Part shown: in pieces, positions 23,406-34,301 of the stretch
Layout of the letters: the number at the start of each line of letters is the position of its first letter
Numbering within the stretch: the stretch's first letter is position 1
NCBI RefSeq assembly: GCF_000365305.1
Contig: NZ_CM001841.1
Span: 4,352,046-4,416,045, forward strand
DNA: 64,000 bases
Origin: Dickeya dianthicola NCPPB 453
GTDB lineage: Bacteria; Pseudomonadota; Gammaproteobacteria; Enterobacterales; Enterobacteriaceae
Direction of reading: 5' to 3'
Position numbers and translations under genes: made by a program
The notes under the pieces: generated by a model
Told to the model about the DNA's origin: nothing
What the model saw: only the letters and a program-made list of their open reading frames with translations
Databases searched by the model: none

Positions 23406-24410
23406 TCAGAGTAAGGATTGGGTTTCAGGGAAACCGAAGCGAATGTTCATGCACTGCACAGCCTGCGCCGCCGCGCCCTTGAGCAGGTTATCTTCGGTGG
23501 CGACCACGATCAGGTGCTCGCCCTGCACCGCGAAGCCGATATCGCAGAACGGCAAGCCGACTACCGATTTCAGCGCCGGCACACCTTTTTCATACAACCG
23601 CACCAGCGGTTTGTCGTGGTAGGCGTTGTGGTAGGCTTCCGCCACGTCCTGCGCGGTAACGCCCGGCTGCAGGCGGCAGGTGATGGTCGCCAGAATGCCG
23701 CGCGGGAAGTTGCCCAGATGCGGGGTGAAAATCACCGGAATGCCGAGATGGGTGGCGATTTCCGGATGATGGCGATGGTTGAAGATGCCATACGGCTGCA
23801 GGCTGACTTCACAGAAGCTGTTGGTCATGCTCGCTTTGCGGCCAGCGCCGCTGACGCCGCTGGTGGCGTCGATAACCGGCCACTGGTTCGGGTTCAGCAG
23901 GCCGCCTTCCACCAGCGGTTTTAATGCCAGCTGGGACGCGGTCGGGTAACACCCCGGCACGGCGACAAGCTGCGCCTGCTTGATGCGCTCCGCCTGCCAT
24001 TCCGCCAGACCGTACACCGCCTGCGCCAGCCAGTCGGCGTGCTGGTGCTCGAAGCCGTAATAGCGGGTGTAGAATTCGGGGGCCTGCACGCGAAATGCGC
24101 CGGAAAGATCGAACACAGTACAGCCGGCGCTCAAAAACTGCGGCGCCAGGTCGTGGCTCACCTTGTGATCGGTAGCCAGAAACACCACGTCCACGCCTTT
24201 GGCGGCGGCGGCCACATCGGTCAGCGGCTGCACCGGTAAATCAATAATGCCTTTAAGCTGAGGATGCAGGTCGGAAATGCGTTTTCCCGCATCAACACTT
24301 TGCGCGGAAACCGCCAAAGCGGTTATGTTCATCTGCGGGTGACGGTTCAGGTACAGAGCCAGCTCAGCGCCGGTATAGCCACTTGCACCAACGATCAACG
24401 TATTCAGCAT
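23406..24410 (-). CDS. argC: N-acetyl-gamma-glutamyl-phosphate reductase ArgC
   Basis: ArgC reduces N-acetylglutamyl phosphate to the semialdehyde using NADPH. At 334 residues it equals the E. coli enzyme. The Rossmann loop [11 protein letters not shown] is at residues 7-17 and the catalytic cysteine is in [15 protein letters not shown]. It leads argCBH and is divergent from argE across paired ARG boxes. Confidence 0.96.
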   Translation of the reverse strand: MLNTLIVGASGYTGAELALYLNRHPQMNITALAVSAQSVDAGKRISDLHPQLKGIIDLPVQPLTDVAAAAKGVDVVFLATDHKVSHDLAPQFLSAGCTVFDLSGAFRVQAPEFYTRYYGFEHQHADWLAQAVYGLAEWQAERIKQAQLVAVPGCYPTASQLALKPLVEGGLLNPNQWPVIDATSGVSGAGRKASMTNSFCEVSLQPYGIFNHRHHPEIATHLGIPVIFTPHLGNFPRGILATITCRLQPGVTAQDVAEAYHNAYHDKPLVRLYEKGVPALKSVVGLPFCDIGFAVQGEHLIVVATEDNLLKGAAAQAVQCMNIRFGFPETQSLL

Positions 24411-24560
24411 GAGTTCGGTATACCTTTATTACCAGATAGGTGGAACAGGGAGCAGGCTCATCAGCGCGGCCACGCCGTTCACCCACAAAAGCCAGAAGAA
24501 ACGATTATGCGACAATCTCGTATCGCCGCACAGCTTATGATTTCATTTCGCCTGGCATTA

Positions 24561-24599
24561 TTGTATTTTTATTCACAATAAATGCATGAATATTGATAC
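24561..24599. promoter_or_regulatory. Two tandem ARG boxes (ArgR operator) between argC and argE
   Basis: Two 18-bp boxes, TTGTATTTTTATTCACAA (24561-24578) and ATGCATGAATATTGATAC (24582-24599), lie three bases apart, the spacing required for an ArgR hexamer. Both follow the AT-rich half-site pattern with ATT/AAT cores. This is the bipolar operator position known in E. coli, covering the argE promoter and lying 150 bp upstream of argC. Confidence 0.85.
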
Positions 24600-24624
24600 T
24601 ATCCTAACCCAGAGGCTGTCAACA

Positions 24625-25776
24625 GTGAAGATGAATTTACCCCCTTTTATGGAGCTGTACCGGGCATTGATCGCCACGCCGTCCATCAGCGCCACCGAGC
24701 GCGCTCTGGATCAAAGCAATGAGACCTTAATCAATCTGTTGGCGGGGTGGTTTAGCGATCTGGGTTTTCATGTCGATGTGCAGCCGGTGCCCGGCACGTT
24801 TAACAAATTCAACCTGCTGGCTCGCCTGGGAGAAGGCAGCGGCGGGCTGCTGCTGGCCGGCCATACCGACACGGTGCCGTTCGACGACGGCCGCTGGACG
24901 CGCGACCCGTTCACCCTGACCGAGCACGACAACAAGCTCTACGGGCTCGGCACCGCCGACATGAAAGGCTTTTTCGCCTTTATTCTCGATGCGCTGCGCG
25001 ATGTCGATGCCGGTAAGCTGACCAAACCGCTGTACATTCTGGCCACCGCGGATGAAGAAACGACGATGGCGGGCGCCAAATATTTCTCCGAATCGACCGG
25101 CATTCGCCCGGACTGCGCCATTATCGGCGAGCCGACGTCATTGCAGCCGGTGCGCGCCCACAAGGGCCACATGTCGAACGTCGTTCGTATTCAGGGCCAG
25201 TCCGGCCATTCCAGCGATCCGTCGCGCGGCGTCAACGCCATCGAACTGATGCACGAAGCCATTTCCGAACTGATGGTGCTGCGCAACACGCTGCAACAGC
25301 GCTATCACAACCCGGCGTTCCACATTCCTTACCCCACCATGAACTTTGGTCACATTCATGGCGGCGACGCCGCCAACCGCATCTGCGCCTGCTGCGACCT
25401 GCACATGGATATCCGCCCGCTGCCGGGCATGACGCTGAGCGATCTCAACGGCCTGTTGAGCGAAGCGTTGTCGCCGGTCAGCGAGCGCTGGCCTGGGCGC
25501 CTGACCATCGGCGAACTGCATCCGCCGATTCCGGGTTACGAGTGCCCGGCGGATCATCATCTGGCGCAGGTGGTGGAAAAACTGGCGGGACAGCCGACCG
25601 ATGTGGTGAATTACTGCACCGAAGCGCCGTTCATTCAGGAGCTGTGCCCGACGCTGGTGCTTGGCCCCGGTTCCATCAATCAGGCGCATCAGCCGGATGA
25701 ATTTATCGATATGTCGTTCATCAAACCGACGCGCACGTTGATTACCCAGTTGGTGCATCACTTCTGCCGGCATTGA
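24625..25776 (+). CDS. argE: Acetylornithine deacetylase ArgE
   Basis: ArgE is the M20-family metallo-deacetylase that releases acetate from N-acetylornithine. The GTG at 24625 gives 383 residues, the E. coli length, and AGAGG lies nine bases upstream; an earlier in-frame ATG would fall inside the second ARG box. The metal-binding blocks are [34 protein letters not shown] and [16 protein letters not shown]; the C-terminal His is in [12 protein letters not shown]. Divergent from argCBH under shared ArgR control. Confidence 0.95.
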   Translation: MKMNLPPFMELYRALIATPSISATERALDQSNETLINLLAGWFSDLGFHVDVQPVPGTFNKFNLLARLGEGSGGLLLAGHTDTVPFDDGRWTRDPFTLTEHDNKLYGLGTADMKGFFAFILDALRDVDAGKLTKPLYILATADEETTMAGAKYFSESTGIRPDCAIIGEPTSLQPVRAHKGHMSNVVRIQGQSGHSSDPSRGVNAIELMHEAISELMVLRNTLQQRYHNPAFHIPYPTMNFGHIHGGDAANRICACCDLHMDIRPLPGMTLSDLNGLLSEALSPVSERWPGRLTIGELHPPIPGYECPADHHLAQVVEKLAGQPTDVVNYCTEAPFIQELCPTLVLGPGSINQAHQPDEFIDMSFIKPTRTLITQLVHHFCRH

Positions 25777-26126
25777 TATCGTGTTCTGGCGTTGCCCGGC
25801 TGTGACCGCCGGGCAACATTGCCATTGCCGCCGAAAAAAACTCTGCACGCATCCAACCGGCTACCCGCCTCTTTTTTATTGTCTTCTTGCCGCCTTCTCA
25901 TTGCCGTTCTTGCCTTCCTCGCCGCCATAAGATAAGTGTCACTTATCGGCAAGCTTTTGTAATTAAATTTCACAAATTGCCTTTGCACCGGTTAAACAGG
26001 TACAACTGTAGGGATTAAATGACGTTCATTGACGAACAATGGCGAACGTGGCTAGATAACAGACAGTAACCACATATTTCCTGTGTGTAATAAATTTACA
26101 AAATCACGAGGTGGGTCAGGGTAACT
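25777..26126. other. argE-ppc intergenic region
   Basis: These 350 bases hold a perfect 10-bp hairpin (GTTGCCCGGC, 25791-25800; GCCGGGCAAC, 25808-25817) just after argE. After that comes a C/T-rich tract and then an AT-rich zone with probable ppc promoter sequence (AATTAAATTTCACAAATT and further down AATAAATTTACAAAATCACG). No gene is apparent. AGGG six bases before the ppc ATG is its ribosome-binding site. Confidence 0.6.
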
Positions 26127-28766
26127 ATGAATGAACAATATTCCGCCATGCGGAGCAATGTCAGCATGTTGGGTAAATTGCTGGGCGACACCATCAAGGA
26201 TGCGCTGGGCGCCAATATCCTTGAGCGTGTTGAAACCATCCGCAAGCTGTCCAAAGCCTCGCGGGCCGGCAGCGAAACACACCGTCAGGAACTGCTGACC
26301 ACATTGCAGAACCTGTCCAACGAAGAACTGCTGCCGGTTGCCCGCGCATTCAGCCAGTTCCTTAACCTGACCAACACCGCCGAGCAGTACCACAGTATTT
26401 CGCCGCACGGTGAAGCGGCCAGTAACCCGGAAGCGCTGGCGACGGTATTTCACAGCCTCAAAAGCCGCGATAACCTGAGCGACAAAGATATCCGCGACGC
26501 CGTGGAATCGCTTTCTATCGAGCTGGTGCTGACCGCGCACCCGACCGAAATCACTCGCCGCACGCTGATCCACAAATTGGTCGAAGTGAATACCTGCCTC
26601 AAGCAGCTCGATCACGACGATCTGGCCGACTATGAGCGCCACCAGATCATGCGCCGCCTGCGCCAGCTAATCGCCCAGTACTGGCATACCGATGAAATCC
26701 GCAAAATCCGCCCGACACCGGTGGACGAAGCCAAGTGGGGCTTCGCGGTGGTGGAAAACAGCCTGTGGGAAGGGGTGCCGGCGTTCCTGCGCGAACTCGA
26801 CGAGCAGATGGACAAGGAACTCGGCTATCGCCTGCCGGTGGGTTCGGTGCCGGTGCGCTTCACCTCCTGGATGGGCGGCGACCGCGACGGCAACCCGAAC
26901 GTGACGGCTGAAGTTACCCGTCGCGTGCTATTGCTAAGCCGCTGGAAAGCCGCTGACCTGTTCCTGCGTGATGTGCAGGTGCTGGTGTCCGAACTGTCGA
27001 TGACCACCTGCACGCCGGAGTTGCAGCAACTGGCCGGCGGTGACGAGATACAAGAACCCTACCGCGAACTGATGAAAGCGTTGCGCGCGCAATTAACCTC
27101 CACGCTGGACTATCTGGACGCCCGCCTGAAAGGCGAGCAACGCGTGCCGCCTAAAGATTTGCTGGTCACCAACGAGCAGTTATGGGAACCGCTGTACGCC
27201 TGTTACCAGTCGCTACACGCCTGCGGCATGGGCATCATCGCCGACGGTCAGTTGCTCGACACCCTGCGCCGCGTGCGTTGCTTTGGCGTACCGCTGGTAC
27301 GTATCGACGTACGTCAGGAAAGCACCCGTCACACCGATGCGCTGGCGGAAATCACCCGTTATCTGGGGTTGGGAGATTACGAAAGCTGGTCGGAATCCGA
27401 CAAGCAGGCGTTCCTGATCCGCGAGCTTAATTCCAAGCGCCCGCTGCTGCCGCGCCAGTGGGAACCCAGCGCCGACACGCAGGAAGTGCTGGAAACCTGC
27501 CGCGTCATCGCCGAAACCCCACGCGATTCCATCGCCGCCTATGTTATCTCGATGGCGCGCACGCCGTCCGACGTGCTGGCGGTGCATCTGCTGCTGAAGG
27601 AAGCCGGCTGCCCGTACGCGCTGCCGGTAGCGCCGCTGTTCGAAACGCTGGACGACCTGAATAACGCCGACAGCGTCATGATCCAGTTGCTCAACATCGA
27701 CTGGTATCGCGGCTTCATCCAGGGCAAACAGATGGTGATGATCGGCTATTCCGACTCCGCCAAAGACGCCGGGGTAATGGCCGCCTCTTGGGCGCAGTAC
27801 CGCGCGCAGGACGCGCTGATCAAGACCTGCGAGAAATACGGCATTGCGCTGACGCTGTTCCACGGTCGCGGCGGCTCCATCGGCCGCGGCGGCGCGCCGG
27901 CTCACGCCGCGCTGCTTTCCCAGCCGCCGGGCAGCCTGAAAGGCGGCCTGCGCGTCACCGAACAGGGCGAGATGATCCGCTTCAAGTTCGGCCTGCCGGA
28001 AGTCACCATCAGCAGCCTGTCGCTCTACACCTCCGCCATTCTGGAAGCTAACCTGCTGCCGCCGCCGGAGCCGAAACCGGAGTGGCATCACATCATGAAC
28101 GAGCTGTCGCGCATTTCCTGCGACATGTACCGCGGCTACGTACGGGAAAATCCGGATTTCGTGCCCTATTTCCGCGCCGCCACGCCGGAGCTGGAATTGG
28201 GCAAACTGCCGCTGGGGTCGCGCCCGGCCAAGCGCCGGCCGAACGGCGGCGTGGAAAGCCTGCGCGCCATCCCGTGGATTTTCGCCTGGACCCAGAACCG
28301 CCTGATGCTGCCCGCCTGGCTGGGCGCCGGCGCCGCGCTGCAAAAAGTCATCGACGACGGTCACCAGAACCAACTGGAAGCCATGTGCCGCGACTGGCCA
28401 TTCTTCTCCACCCGTATCGGTATGCTGGAAATGGTGTTCGCCAAGGCCGACCTGTGGCTGGCGGAATATTACGATCAGCGGCTGGTGGAAGAGAAACTGT
28501 GGTCGCTCGGCAAACAGCTGCGCGAGCAACTGGAGAAGGACATCAAGGCGGTGCTGACCATCTCTAACGATGATCACCTGATGGCCGACCTGCCGTGGAT
28601 CGCCGAATCCATCGCGCTGCGCAACGTCTACACCGACCCACTCAACGTATTGCAGGCAGAGCTGTTGCACCGTTCGCGCCAGCAGGACACGCCGGACCCG
28701 CAGGTAGAGCAGGCGCTGATGGTCACCATCGCCGGCGTCGCCGCCGGGATGCGCAATACCGGCTAA
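26127..28766 (+). CDS. ppc: Phosphoenolpyruvate carboxylase Ppc
   Basis: Ppc adds bicarbonate to phosphoenolpyruvate to make oxaloacetate and refills the citric acid cycle. The 879-residue length is close to the 883 of E. coli. Catalytic His lies in [13 protein letters not shown], the active-site Lys in [15 protein letters not shown], and the glycine-rich loop in [14 protein letters not shown]. The invariant C-terminal end MRNTG is present. It follows argE, which neighbours ppc in E. coli too, although there at another chromosome position relative to rmuC-udp. Confidence 0.98.
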   Translation: MNEQYSAMRSNVSMLGKLLGDTIKDALGANILERVETIRKLSKASRAGSETHRQELLTTLQNLSNEELLPVARAFSQFLNLTNTAEQYHSISPHGEAASNPEALATVFHSLKSRDNLSDKDIRDAVESLSIELVLTAHPTEITRRTLIHKLVEVNTCLKQLDHDDLADYERHQIMRRLRQLIAQYWHTDEIRKIRPTPVDEAKWGFAVVENSLWEGVPAFLRELDEQMDKELGYRLPVGSVPVRFTSWMGGDRDGNPNVTAEVTRRVLLLSRWKAADLFLRDVQVLVSELSMTTCTPELQQLAGGDEIQEPYRELMKALRAQLTSTLDYLDARLKGEQRVPPKDLLVTNEQLWEPLYACYQSLHACGMGIIADGQLLDTLRRVRCFGVPLVRIDVRQESTRHTDALAEITRYLGLGDYESWSESDKQAFLIRELNSKRPLLPRQWEPSADTQEVLETCRVIAETPRDSIAAYVISMARTPSDVLAVHLLLKEAGCPYALPVAPLFETLDDLNNADSVMIQLLNIDWYRGFIQGKQMVMIGYSDSAKDAGVMAASWAQYRAQDALIKTCEKYGIALTLFHGRGGSIGRGGAPAHAALLSQPPGSLKGGLRVTEQGEMIRFKFGLPEVTISSLSLYTSAILEANLLPPPEPKPEWHHIMNELSRISCDMYRGYVRENPDFVPYFRAATPELELGKLPLGSRPAKRRPNGGVESLRAIPWIFAWTQNRLMLPAWLGAGAALQKVIDDGHQNQLEAMCRDWPFFSTRIGMLEMVFAKADLWLAEYYDQRLVEEKLWSLGKQLREQLEKDIKAVLTISNDDHLMADLPWIAESIALRNVYTDPLNVLQAELLHRSRQQDTPDPQVEQALMVTIAGVAAGMRNTG

Positions 28767-28780
28767 TGACCCACCAACAC

Positions 28781-28806
28781 AAACCGGGAGCAATAGCTCC
28801 CGGTTT
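28781..28806. terminator. Bidirectional terminator after ppc
   Basis: AAACCGGGAG, CAATAG, CTCCCGGTTT is a perfect 10-bp stem with flanking A/T, 14 bases after the ppc stop and 22 bases from the end of the convergent phosphatase gene. Both strands give a hairpin with trailing T bases. Confidence 0.8.
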
Positions 28807-28828
28807 GTTACTGTAATCGTTCACGACC

Positions 28829-29611
28829 TCACGCCAGATATTTATCCCGCAGCGCATCGCGTGCCGAGGCATCCAGACCGTAATCCTGCGCCAGCCAGTT
28901 ATCCACCGACCCATGCTTCTCACGGATTGTGTGCAGCGCCGTTGCCAGAAACTCTTCACGGGCAGAGAGCACAAAATCGAACCGCTTCAGCGCTTTTTCG
29001 CTCAGGCTCGACGCCAGGTCTTCTCGCAGTTGGCGACGGAATGAAATCAGGGTGGATTCGGTAACCAGATAATCCTCCATCACCGTCTGCTCATCCGCCC
29101 CCAGCGCAAACAGCACCAGCGCAGAACCAATGCCGGTACGATCCTTACCCACCGCACAATGTTGCACCAGCGCGCCGTCATCCGGCTGGCGCAGCAACGC
29201 CACCAGATGTTGATAGGCCGGATTGCCGAACGGTAAACGGCGATACAGCTCCAGCATAAAAGCACGGGAATCGAACGCTTCGAGTTTTGCCGAACCCAAC
29301 GTTTCCAGACTGGCGGTCACTTCATGACGCAGCGGATTGGCAGGAACAGAATGATAACGCGCGCCGGACCATAGCCGGTCTGGCCGCAGCGCGGCCTCGT
29401 CCTGATCACGGTAATCGACCACGTGGGCGACCGGCATACTGGCGAGCTGGTCGATGTCGCGCTCGCTTAATTGGTCAAGGGCGCCGGAGCGAAGCAGTTT
29501 GCCGTGGCGAACTCGCCGCCCGTCCGCCACACGAATTCCCCCTAAATCACGAAAATTGACGCCGCCGTCAAGCGGTAGCACCGAGGGATGCAGTAATGAA
29601 GATGAAGTCAT
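28829..29611 (-). CDS. Tyrosine-protein phosphatase (Y_phosphatase3 family)
   Basis: This 260-residue protein has the protein-tyrosine-phosphatase loop HCAVGKDRTG and the N-terminal signature PLDGGVNFRDLGG, typical of the bacterial tyrosine/lipid phosphatase family (Y_phosphatase3, related to Listeria LipA and Mycobacterium PtpB). The general acid is probably in DYRDQDEAALRPD. The chosen ATG has AGGGA five bases upstream; an earlier TTG would add seven residues. The substrate, phosphotyrosine or phosphoinositide, cannot be told from sequence. It appears monocistronic between ppc and udp. Confidence 0.82.
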   Translation of the reverse strand: MTSSSLLHPSVLPLDGGVNFRDLGGIRVADGRRVRHGKLLRSGALDQLSERDIDQLASMPVAHVVDYRDQDEAALRPDRLWSGARYHSVPANPLRHEVTASLETLGSAKLEAFDSRAFMLELYRRLPFGNPAYQHLVALLRQPDDGALVQHCAVGKDRTGIGSALVLFALGADEQTVMEDYLVTESTLISFRRQLREDLASSLSEKALKRFDFVLSAREEFLATALHTIREKHGSVDNWLAQDYGLDASARDALRDKYLA

Positions 29612-29623
29612 ATCGTTCCCTGT

Positions 29624-29658
29624 AGTTATCAAGAATGAGTTATCAAGAATGAGTTATC
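29624..29658. repeat. 14-bp tandem repeat, 2.5 copies
   Basis: AGTTATCAAGAATG occurs twice in direct tandem, followed by the partial copy AGTTATC. It lies immediately upstream of the tyrosine phosphatase gene and overlaps its leader. Confidence 0.8.
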
Positions 29659-29796
29659 TATGCCGAACGATTACGATTACGTCATAGTCGAACAACGGAA
29701 ACTGACGAGTATTATCAGATCTGACCGTTAAATTAGCATTAAGGCAGACAAACAGATGAACAGCTCGTGGGGTGGTATCCCAGCAGAAATAAAACA

Positions 29797-29844
29797 GGCG
29801 GTACGCGAGCGTCGTCGTACCGCCAGCCGAGCGTCTCGCTCGGC
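29797..29844 (-). terminator. Two adjacent hairpins downstream of udp
   Basis: GGCGGTACG/CGTACCGCC (29797-29805 and 29816-29824) forms a 9-bp stem that on the minus strand is followed by TGTTTTATTT, so it looks like the udp terminator. A second hairpin, GCCGAGCG/CGCTCGGC (29826-29844), sits between it and the udp stop. The rest of the 225-bp gap is featureless apart from the 14-bp repeat. Confidence 0.7.
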
Positions 29845-29857
29845 GATAACATCAGGC

Positions 29858-30619
29858 TCAGGCGTCCAGTAATTTACGCGCCGCCGACAACACGACATTA
29901 ACGGAGGCATGCTCCGCTTTCTGCATCGTGGCGGTATCGGGGATTTCCTGCTGGGTACGATTGACAATCACACCCGCCACCATGCCGGCGCGCAGCCCCT
30001 GACTGGCACACATGGTCAGCAGCGTCGCGGACTCCATTTCATAGTTCAGCACGCCCATGCTCTGCCATTCAGTCATAGAGCCCTGAAAACGGCGCACCAC
30101 GCGGCCGGAATAGGTGTCGTAACGCTCCTGACCCGGATAGAAAGTATCCGAAGAAGCAGTAACGCCGACATGCAGCGTCGCCCCCGCTTCACGCGCCGCT
30201 TCCGCCAGCGCGGAAGTACAGGTGAAATCCGCCACCGCCGGGAATTCCAGCGGCGCAAAATGCAGGCTGGCGCCGTCCAGACGCACCGCCGCGGTGGTGA
30301 CCAGCACATCCCCCACCGCGATATGCGGCTGGATAGCGCCGGTCGTGCCGACGCGCAGGAAAGTACGCACACCCAGTTGCGCCAGTTCCTCTACTGCGAT
30401 CGACGTAGACGGGCCGCCAATACCGGTAGAGCAGACAATAACCGGTTTACCCGCCAGTTCTGCGCGCCAGGAGGTGAACTCCCGGTGCGACGCCAGAAAC
30501 ACCGGGTTCTCCATCAACCGGGCGATTTTCTCCACCCGGGCCGGGTCGCCGGGAACAATCGCCAGCGTGGCCCCTTGCAAATCTTGCTTTGTTAAACCGA
30601 GATGAAATACATCAGACAT
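29858..30619 (-). CDS. udp: Uridine phosphorylase Udp
   Basis: Udp reversibly converts uridine and phosphate to uracil and ribose-1-phosphate in pyrimidine salvage. The 253-residue protein matches E. coli in length. Recognisable motifs are [12 protein letters not shown] (phosphate binding), [28 protein letters not shown] and [13 protein letters not shown]. It is divergent from ysgA. A CRP site upstream fits the catabolite control known for udp. Confidence 0.97.
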   Translation of the reverse strand: MSDVFHLGLTKQDLQGATLAIVPGDPARVEKIARLMENPVFLASHREFTSWRAELAGKPVIVCSTGIGGPSTSIAVEELAQLGVRTFLRVGTTGAIQPHIAVGDVLVTTAAVRLDGASLHFAPLEFPAVADFTCTSALAEAAREAGATLHVGVTASSDTFYPGQERYDTYSGRVVRRFQGSMTEWQSMGVLNYEMESATLLTMCASQGLRAGMVAGVIVNRTQQEIPDTATMQKAEHASVNVVLSAARKLLDA

Positions 30620-30729
30620 AAACGCCTCCCAGGCAAGCTGTCAGGTACAGGGCGATCTTAGCGCACACATTGCAGCCGTTAAGTGAAGCGCATCGCTCAT
30701 TGGAAAGTAACAAACATCTATTTACATTA

Positions 30730-30753
30730 ATATTGTGATTTTAATCACAATTC
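30730..30753. promoter_or_regulatory. CRP binding site in the udp-ysgA divergent region
   Basis: TTGTGATTTTAATCACAA is a perfect palindrome with TGTGA (30734-30738), six spacer bases and TCACA (30745-30749), the CRP consensus layout. It lies about 110 bp upstream of the udp start. E. coli udp is controlled by CRP and CytR; no separate CytR site was resolved here. Confidence 0.8.
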
Positions 30754-30908
30754 AGACTGTAATCATCCGCTATTGCGTCACGCAATGTGGCACCGATTGC
30801 CTTATCGGGTTGCCGCTATTCGCAATACACTACAAAGTTTCTACACTTGCTTAACGCGGGGGCGACATCGTCCCGCCGGCAGATTCCCGTCTTGATAAAG
30901 GAAAGGCA

Positions 30909-31736
30909 ATGAAAACCGATGCGCTACTGACACTCAGAGAGACCACACGGGCATTTTCGCCGGCCGTCATGCCGCTGGCATCTTCCGCGATGACGACTGA
31001 CGCCGCCGGGCTGGTTGCCGGCGAAACCACCATCCCTTCGCAGGGCGACAGCCTGCCCGCTTATATCGCCAAACCGGAAAAAACCGACGGCCCGCTGCCG
31101 ATCGTATTGGTCGTACAGGAAATCTTCGGCGTACATGAACACATCCGCGACGTCTGCCGGCGACTGGCTAAACAGGGTTATCTGGCTATTGCGCCGGAGC
31201 TCTACTTCCGACAGGGCGACCCGCAGCAGTACAGCGATATCCCGACGCTGATGCGCGAACTGGTCAGCAAGGTGCCGGACAACCAGATACTGTCCGACCT
31301 TGACCACACCGCACACTGGGCGGTGCGTCAGGGCGGCGACGCCAGCCGGCTGGCGATCACCGGTTTCTGCTGGGGCGGGCGCATCAGTTGGCTGTACGCC
31401 GCGCACAATCCGCAGTTGAAAGCCGCGGTTGCCTGGTACGGCAAACTGGTCGCCGAGAAAACGCTGACCTCGCCGCAGCATCCGGTGGATGTGGCGAAAG
31501 ACCTGAGCGCACCAGTGCTCGGGCTGTACGGCGGACAGGACAAAAGCATTCCGCCGGAACAGGTGGAAACCATGCGTCAGGCGTTACGGGCGGTTAATGC
31601 CGATGCGGAGATTGTGGTCTATCCGGACGCGGATCATGCTTTCCATGCCGATTACCGCGCAACGTACCATGAAGCCTCCGCCAAAGACGGTTGGCAACGT
31701 ATGCTGGCGTGGTTTGCACGCTACGGCGTGGTGTAA
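30909..31736 (+). CDS. ysgA: Dienelactone hydrolase family protein YsgA
   Basis: This 275-residue alpha/beta hydrolase belongs to the dienelactone hydrolase (carboxymethylenebutenolidase-like) family. The nucleophile Cys is in GFCWGGR, the acid in YGGQDKSIPPEQ and the His in DADHAFHADYR. The physiological substrate in enterobacteria is not established. An N-terminal 40 residues precede the hydrolase core, as in the E. coli homologue. It is divergent from udp, as in E. coli, and ends at a strong terminator. Confidence 0.9.
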   Translation: MKTDALLTLRETTRAFSPAVMPLASSAMTTDAAGLVAGETTIPSQGDSLPAYIAKPEKTDGPLPIVLVVQEIFGVHEHIRDVCRRLAKQGYLAIAPELYFRQGDPQQYSDIPTLMRELVSKVPDNQILSDLDHTAHWAVRQGGDASRLAITGFCWGGRISWLYAAHNPQLKAAVAWYGKLVAEKTLTSPQHPVDVAKDLSAPVLGLYGGQDKSIPPEQVETMRQALRAVNADAEIVVYPDADHAFHADYRATYHEASAKDGWQRMLAWFARYGVV

Positions 31737-31757
31737 TTCCCCCGGTAAATCAGAAAA

Positions 31758-31792
31758 ATAACAAGGGAGACAGTATTGTCTCCCTTGTTATT
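31758..31792 (+). terminator. Rho-independent terminator of ysgA
   Basis: ATAACAAGGGAGACA and TGTCTCCCTTGTTAT form a 15-bp stem around a short loop, followed by TTCAG. It begins 21 bases after the ysgA stop; on the reverse strand it could also receive metE read-through. Confidence 0.8.
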
Positions 31793-31899
31793 TCAGGCGG
31801 TGATAAGGAATGTCCCTGCCCTGTTGTCACATCCTGTGGTTTATGCGCGTCCTGTCATCCTTCGCGCCATTCCCCATCACCGTTTTCGGTTGGCTTATC

Positions 31900-31924
31900 T
31901 TTTCAGTTAACCTTTCAGTTAACT
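31900..31924. repeat. 12-bp direct repeat downstream of metE
   Basis: CTTTCAGTTAAC appears twice, nearly contiguous (TTTTCAGTTAAC then CTTTCAGTTAAC), ending two bases before the metE stop codon. It is one of several short duplications in this window. Confidence 0.6.
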
Positions 31925-31926
31925 TA

Positions 31927-34197
31927 CTACTTACTCGCGGTTTCGCGCAGGCGCTTCGCCGCCTGCACCATGTTCGCCAGCGACTGACGGGTTTCCGGCC
32001 AACCGCGGGTCTTCAGGCCGCAGTCCGGGTTCACCCACAGACGCTCGGACGGAATACGCTGAGCGGCTTTGCGCAGCAGCGCTTCAATCCACTCTACGCT
32101 CGGCACGTTCGGCGAGTGAATGTCGTACACGCCTGGGCCGATTTCGTTCGGGTACTCGAACTCTTCGAACGACTCCAGCAGTTCCATGTCGGAACGCGAG
32201 GTTTCGATGGTGATCACGTCCGCATCCAGCGCCGCGATGGAATCCATGATGTCGTTGAATTCGCAGTAGCACATGTGGGTGTGAATCTGGGTGTCGTCTT
32301 TCGCTACCGCCGCATTCAGGCGGAACGCGTCAACAGCCCACTCCAGATACGCCGTCCAGTCGGAGCGATGCAGCGGCAGGCCTTCACGCAGCGCTGGTTC
32401 GTCAATCTGGATGATGCCGATGCCGGCCTGTTCCAGATCCGCCACTTCGTCGCGCAACGCCAGCGCAATCTGCCTGGCGATGGTTTCGCGGGTGACGTCT
32501 TCACGCGGGAAGGACCAGCACAGAATGGTGACCGGACCGGTCAACATGCCTTTCACCGGCTTGTCGGTCAGCGACTGGGCATACTTCGCCCACTCGACCG
32601 TGATCGCTTCCGGACGGCTGATGTCGCCAATCACCACCGGTGGTTTTACACAGCGGGAGCCGTAGCTCTGCACCCAGCCGTTCTGGGTGAACACGAAGCC
32701 ATCCAGATGTTCGCCGAAATACTCCACCATGTCGTTACGTTCGGCTTCACCATGCACCAACACGTCCAATTCCAGACGCTCCTGTTCCACAATCGCCTGT
32801 TTGATGTGCTCGGCGATGCCGATACGGTAGTTCTGACCGTCCAGACGACCCTGTTTGAAGTCCAGACGCAGGCTGCGGATTTCGGTGGTCTGCGGGAACG
32901 AACCGATGGTGGTGGTCGGCCAGGCCGGCAGGTTGAAACGCGCACGCTGCGCTTGCGCACGTACCGGGTACGGATTCTGACGCAGACTGTCTTGCGCGGT
33001 GATCGCCGCCAGGCGCTTCGCCACATTCGGGTTGTTAACGCGGGTAGACGTCCGCCGGGCGCGGATCGGTGCGCTGTAAGCCACCAGTTCGTCGCCGTTG
33101 CCGCTGTTGAGCGCGCGGGTCAGCAGCGCCAGTTCCTGACACTTCTGAATCGCAAACGCAAACCAGCTCTTCACTTCCTCATCCAGACGGGTTTCGACGC
33201 TAAGATCGATAGGGCTGTGCAGCAAGGAGCAGGAGCTGCCCAACCACAGAGTCCGTTTGCCCAGCAACGGTTGCAGGCGTTCAAACCAGCTCGCCAGGTC
33301 GGCGCGCCACACGTTACGGCCGTTGATCACGCCCAGCGACAGCACCCAGTCAGCCGGCAGTTGTGCGTTCAACGCCGCGGCGTCGTCTTTGCCGTGTACC
33401 AGATCGACATGCAGACCCTGCACCGGCAGCGCCTTGATGACATCCAGGTTCTGACCGATGCTGTCGAAATAGGTGGTCAACAGCAGTTTCACCTGCCCTT
33501 GCAGCGCATCGTAAGCCGGTTTGAAGGCGGCTTGCCATTCGGCGTCCAGCTCCAGCGCCAGCAGCGGCTCATCAATCTGCACCCACTCGATGCCGCGTTT
33601 AGCCAGTTCAGCCAGCACCTGCTGGTACACCGGCAGCAGCGCGTTCAGCAGATCAAGACGGTTGAAGGCTTCACCTTTGACTTTACCCAGCCACAGGTAG
33701 GTCACCGGGCCCAGCAGCACCGGTTTCACCTTGTGGCCCAGCGCCAGCGCTTCGTCCACCTCATCCAGCAGTTGCGTCCAGGTCAACTTAAACTGTTGGC
33801 CTTTGGTGAATTCCGGCACCATGTAGTGATAGTTGGTGTTGAACCATTTAGTCATTTCAGCGGCGGCGGCCGGCTCACCGGTCGGTGCGCGGCCACGGCC
33901 GATACGGAACAGGGTATCCAGACCGACGGAGCCATCCGCGTTCTGGTGACGGGCAGGTACGTTCCCCAGCAGCAGGCTGGTGGTCAGTACATGGTCGTAC
34001 CAGGCAAAATCGCCCACCGGCAGCACTTCCACGCCGGCGTCTTTCTGCTGTTGCCAGTGACGAGCGCGCAGCTCACGACCCACGGCCAGCAATTCTTCCT
34101 GCGTGCTGTTCCCTGCCCAATAGCTTTCCTGTGCTTTTTTCAGTTCACGACGCAGACCGACACGCGGAAAACCGAGAGTGTGATTTAAAATTGCCAT
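31927..34197 (-). CDS. metE: Cobalamin-independent methionine synthase MetE
   Basis: MetE transfers the methyl group of 5-methyltetrahydropteroyltriglutamate to homocysteine without cobalamin. It has 756 residues (753 in E. coli). The zinc ligands lie in [12 protein letters not shown] (His, Cys) and [11 protein letters not shown] (Cys), with the active-site [12 protein letters not shown] nearby. The N-terminal barrel starts [18 protein letters not shown]. It is divergent from its activator metR, with probable MetJ boxes between them. Long open frames on the opposite strand are a codon-bias artefact. Confidence 0.98.
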   Translation of the reverse strand: MAILNHTLGFPRVGLRRELKKAQESYWAGNSTQEELLAVGRELRARHWQQQKDAGVEVLPVGDFAWYDHVLTTSLLLGNVPARHQNADGSVGLDTLFRIGRGRAPTGEPAAAAEMTKWFNTNYHYMVPEFTKGQQFKLTWTQLLDEVDEALALGHKVKPVLLGPVTYLWLGKVKGEAFNRLDLLNALLPVYQQVLAELAKRGIEWVQIDEPLLALELDAEWQAAFKPAYDALQGQVKLLLTTYFDSIGQNLDVIKALPVQGLHVDLVHGKDDAAALNAQLPADWVLSLGVINGRNVWRADLASWFERLQPLLGKRTLWLGSSCSLLHSPIDLSVETRLDEEVKSWFAFAIQKCQELALLTRALNSGNGDELVAYSAPIRARRTSTRVNNPNVAKRLAAITAQDSLRQNPYPVRAQAQRARFNLPAWPTTTIGSFPQTTEIRSLRLDFKQGRLDGQNYRIGIAEHIKQAIVEQERLELDVLVHGEAERNDMVEYFGEHLDGFVFTQNGWVQSYGSRCVKPPVVIGDISRPEAITVEWAKYAQSLTDKPVKGMLTGPVTILCWSFPREDVTRETIARQIALALRDEVADLEQAGIGIIQIDEPALREGLPLHRSDWTAYLEWAVDAFRLNAAVAKDDTQIHTHMCYCEFNDIMDSIAALDADVITIETSRSDMELLESFEEFEYPNEIGPGVYDIHSPNVPSVEWIEALLRKAAQRIPSERLWVNPDCGLKTRGWPETRQSLANMVQAAKRLRETASK

Positions 34198-34213
34198 GTT
34201 TGAATTCCCATTT

Positions 34214-34237
34214 AGCCGTCCAGATGTTTACACATCC
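34214..34237. promoter_or_regulatory. Probable MetJ operator (three tandem met boxes)
   Basis: AGCCGTCC, AGATGTTT and ACACATCC are contiguous 8-mers matching the met box AGACGTCT at 6, 6 and 5 positions. Contiguous imperfect met boxes in the metE-metR divergent region agree with known MetJ control. A separate palindrome TTCACTGTCACTGTGAA (about 34278-34294) lies by the metR leader and might serve MetR, though it is not in the usual TGAA-N5-TTCA orientation. Confidence 0.6.
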
Positions 34238-34301
34238 ATAATCCGCAGGTAGTGTAGTCAGTACAAGCGCAATTTATTCACTGTCACTGTGAAGGACTCT
34301 C

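Noticed and set aside
31810-34188. A nearly 800-codon open frame on the plus strand opposite metE
   Set aside because: It is antisense to a complete, well-conserved metE and has no recognisable domain. GC-rich codon bias produces such frames; the same was seen opposite ppc (27213-28793) and argH (20943-22427).
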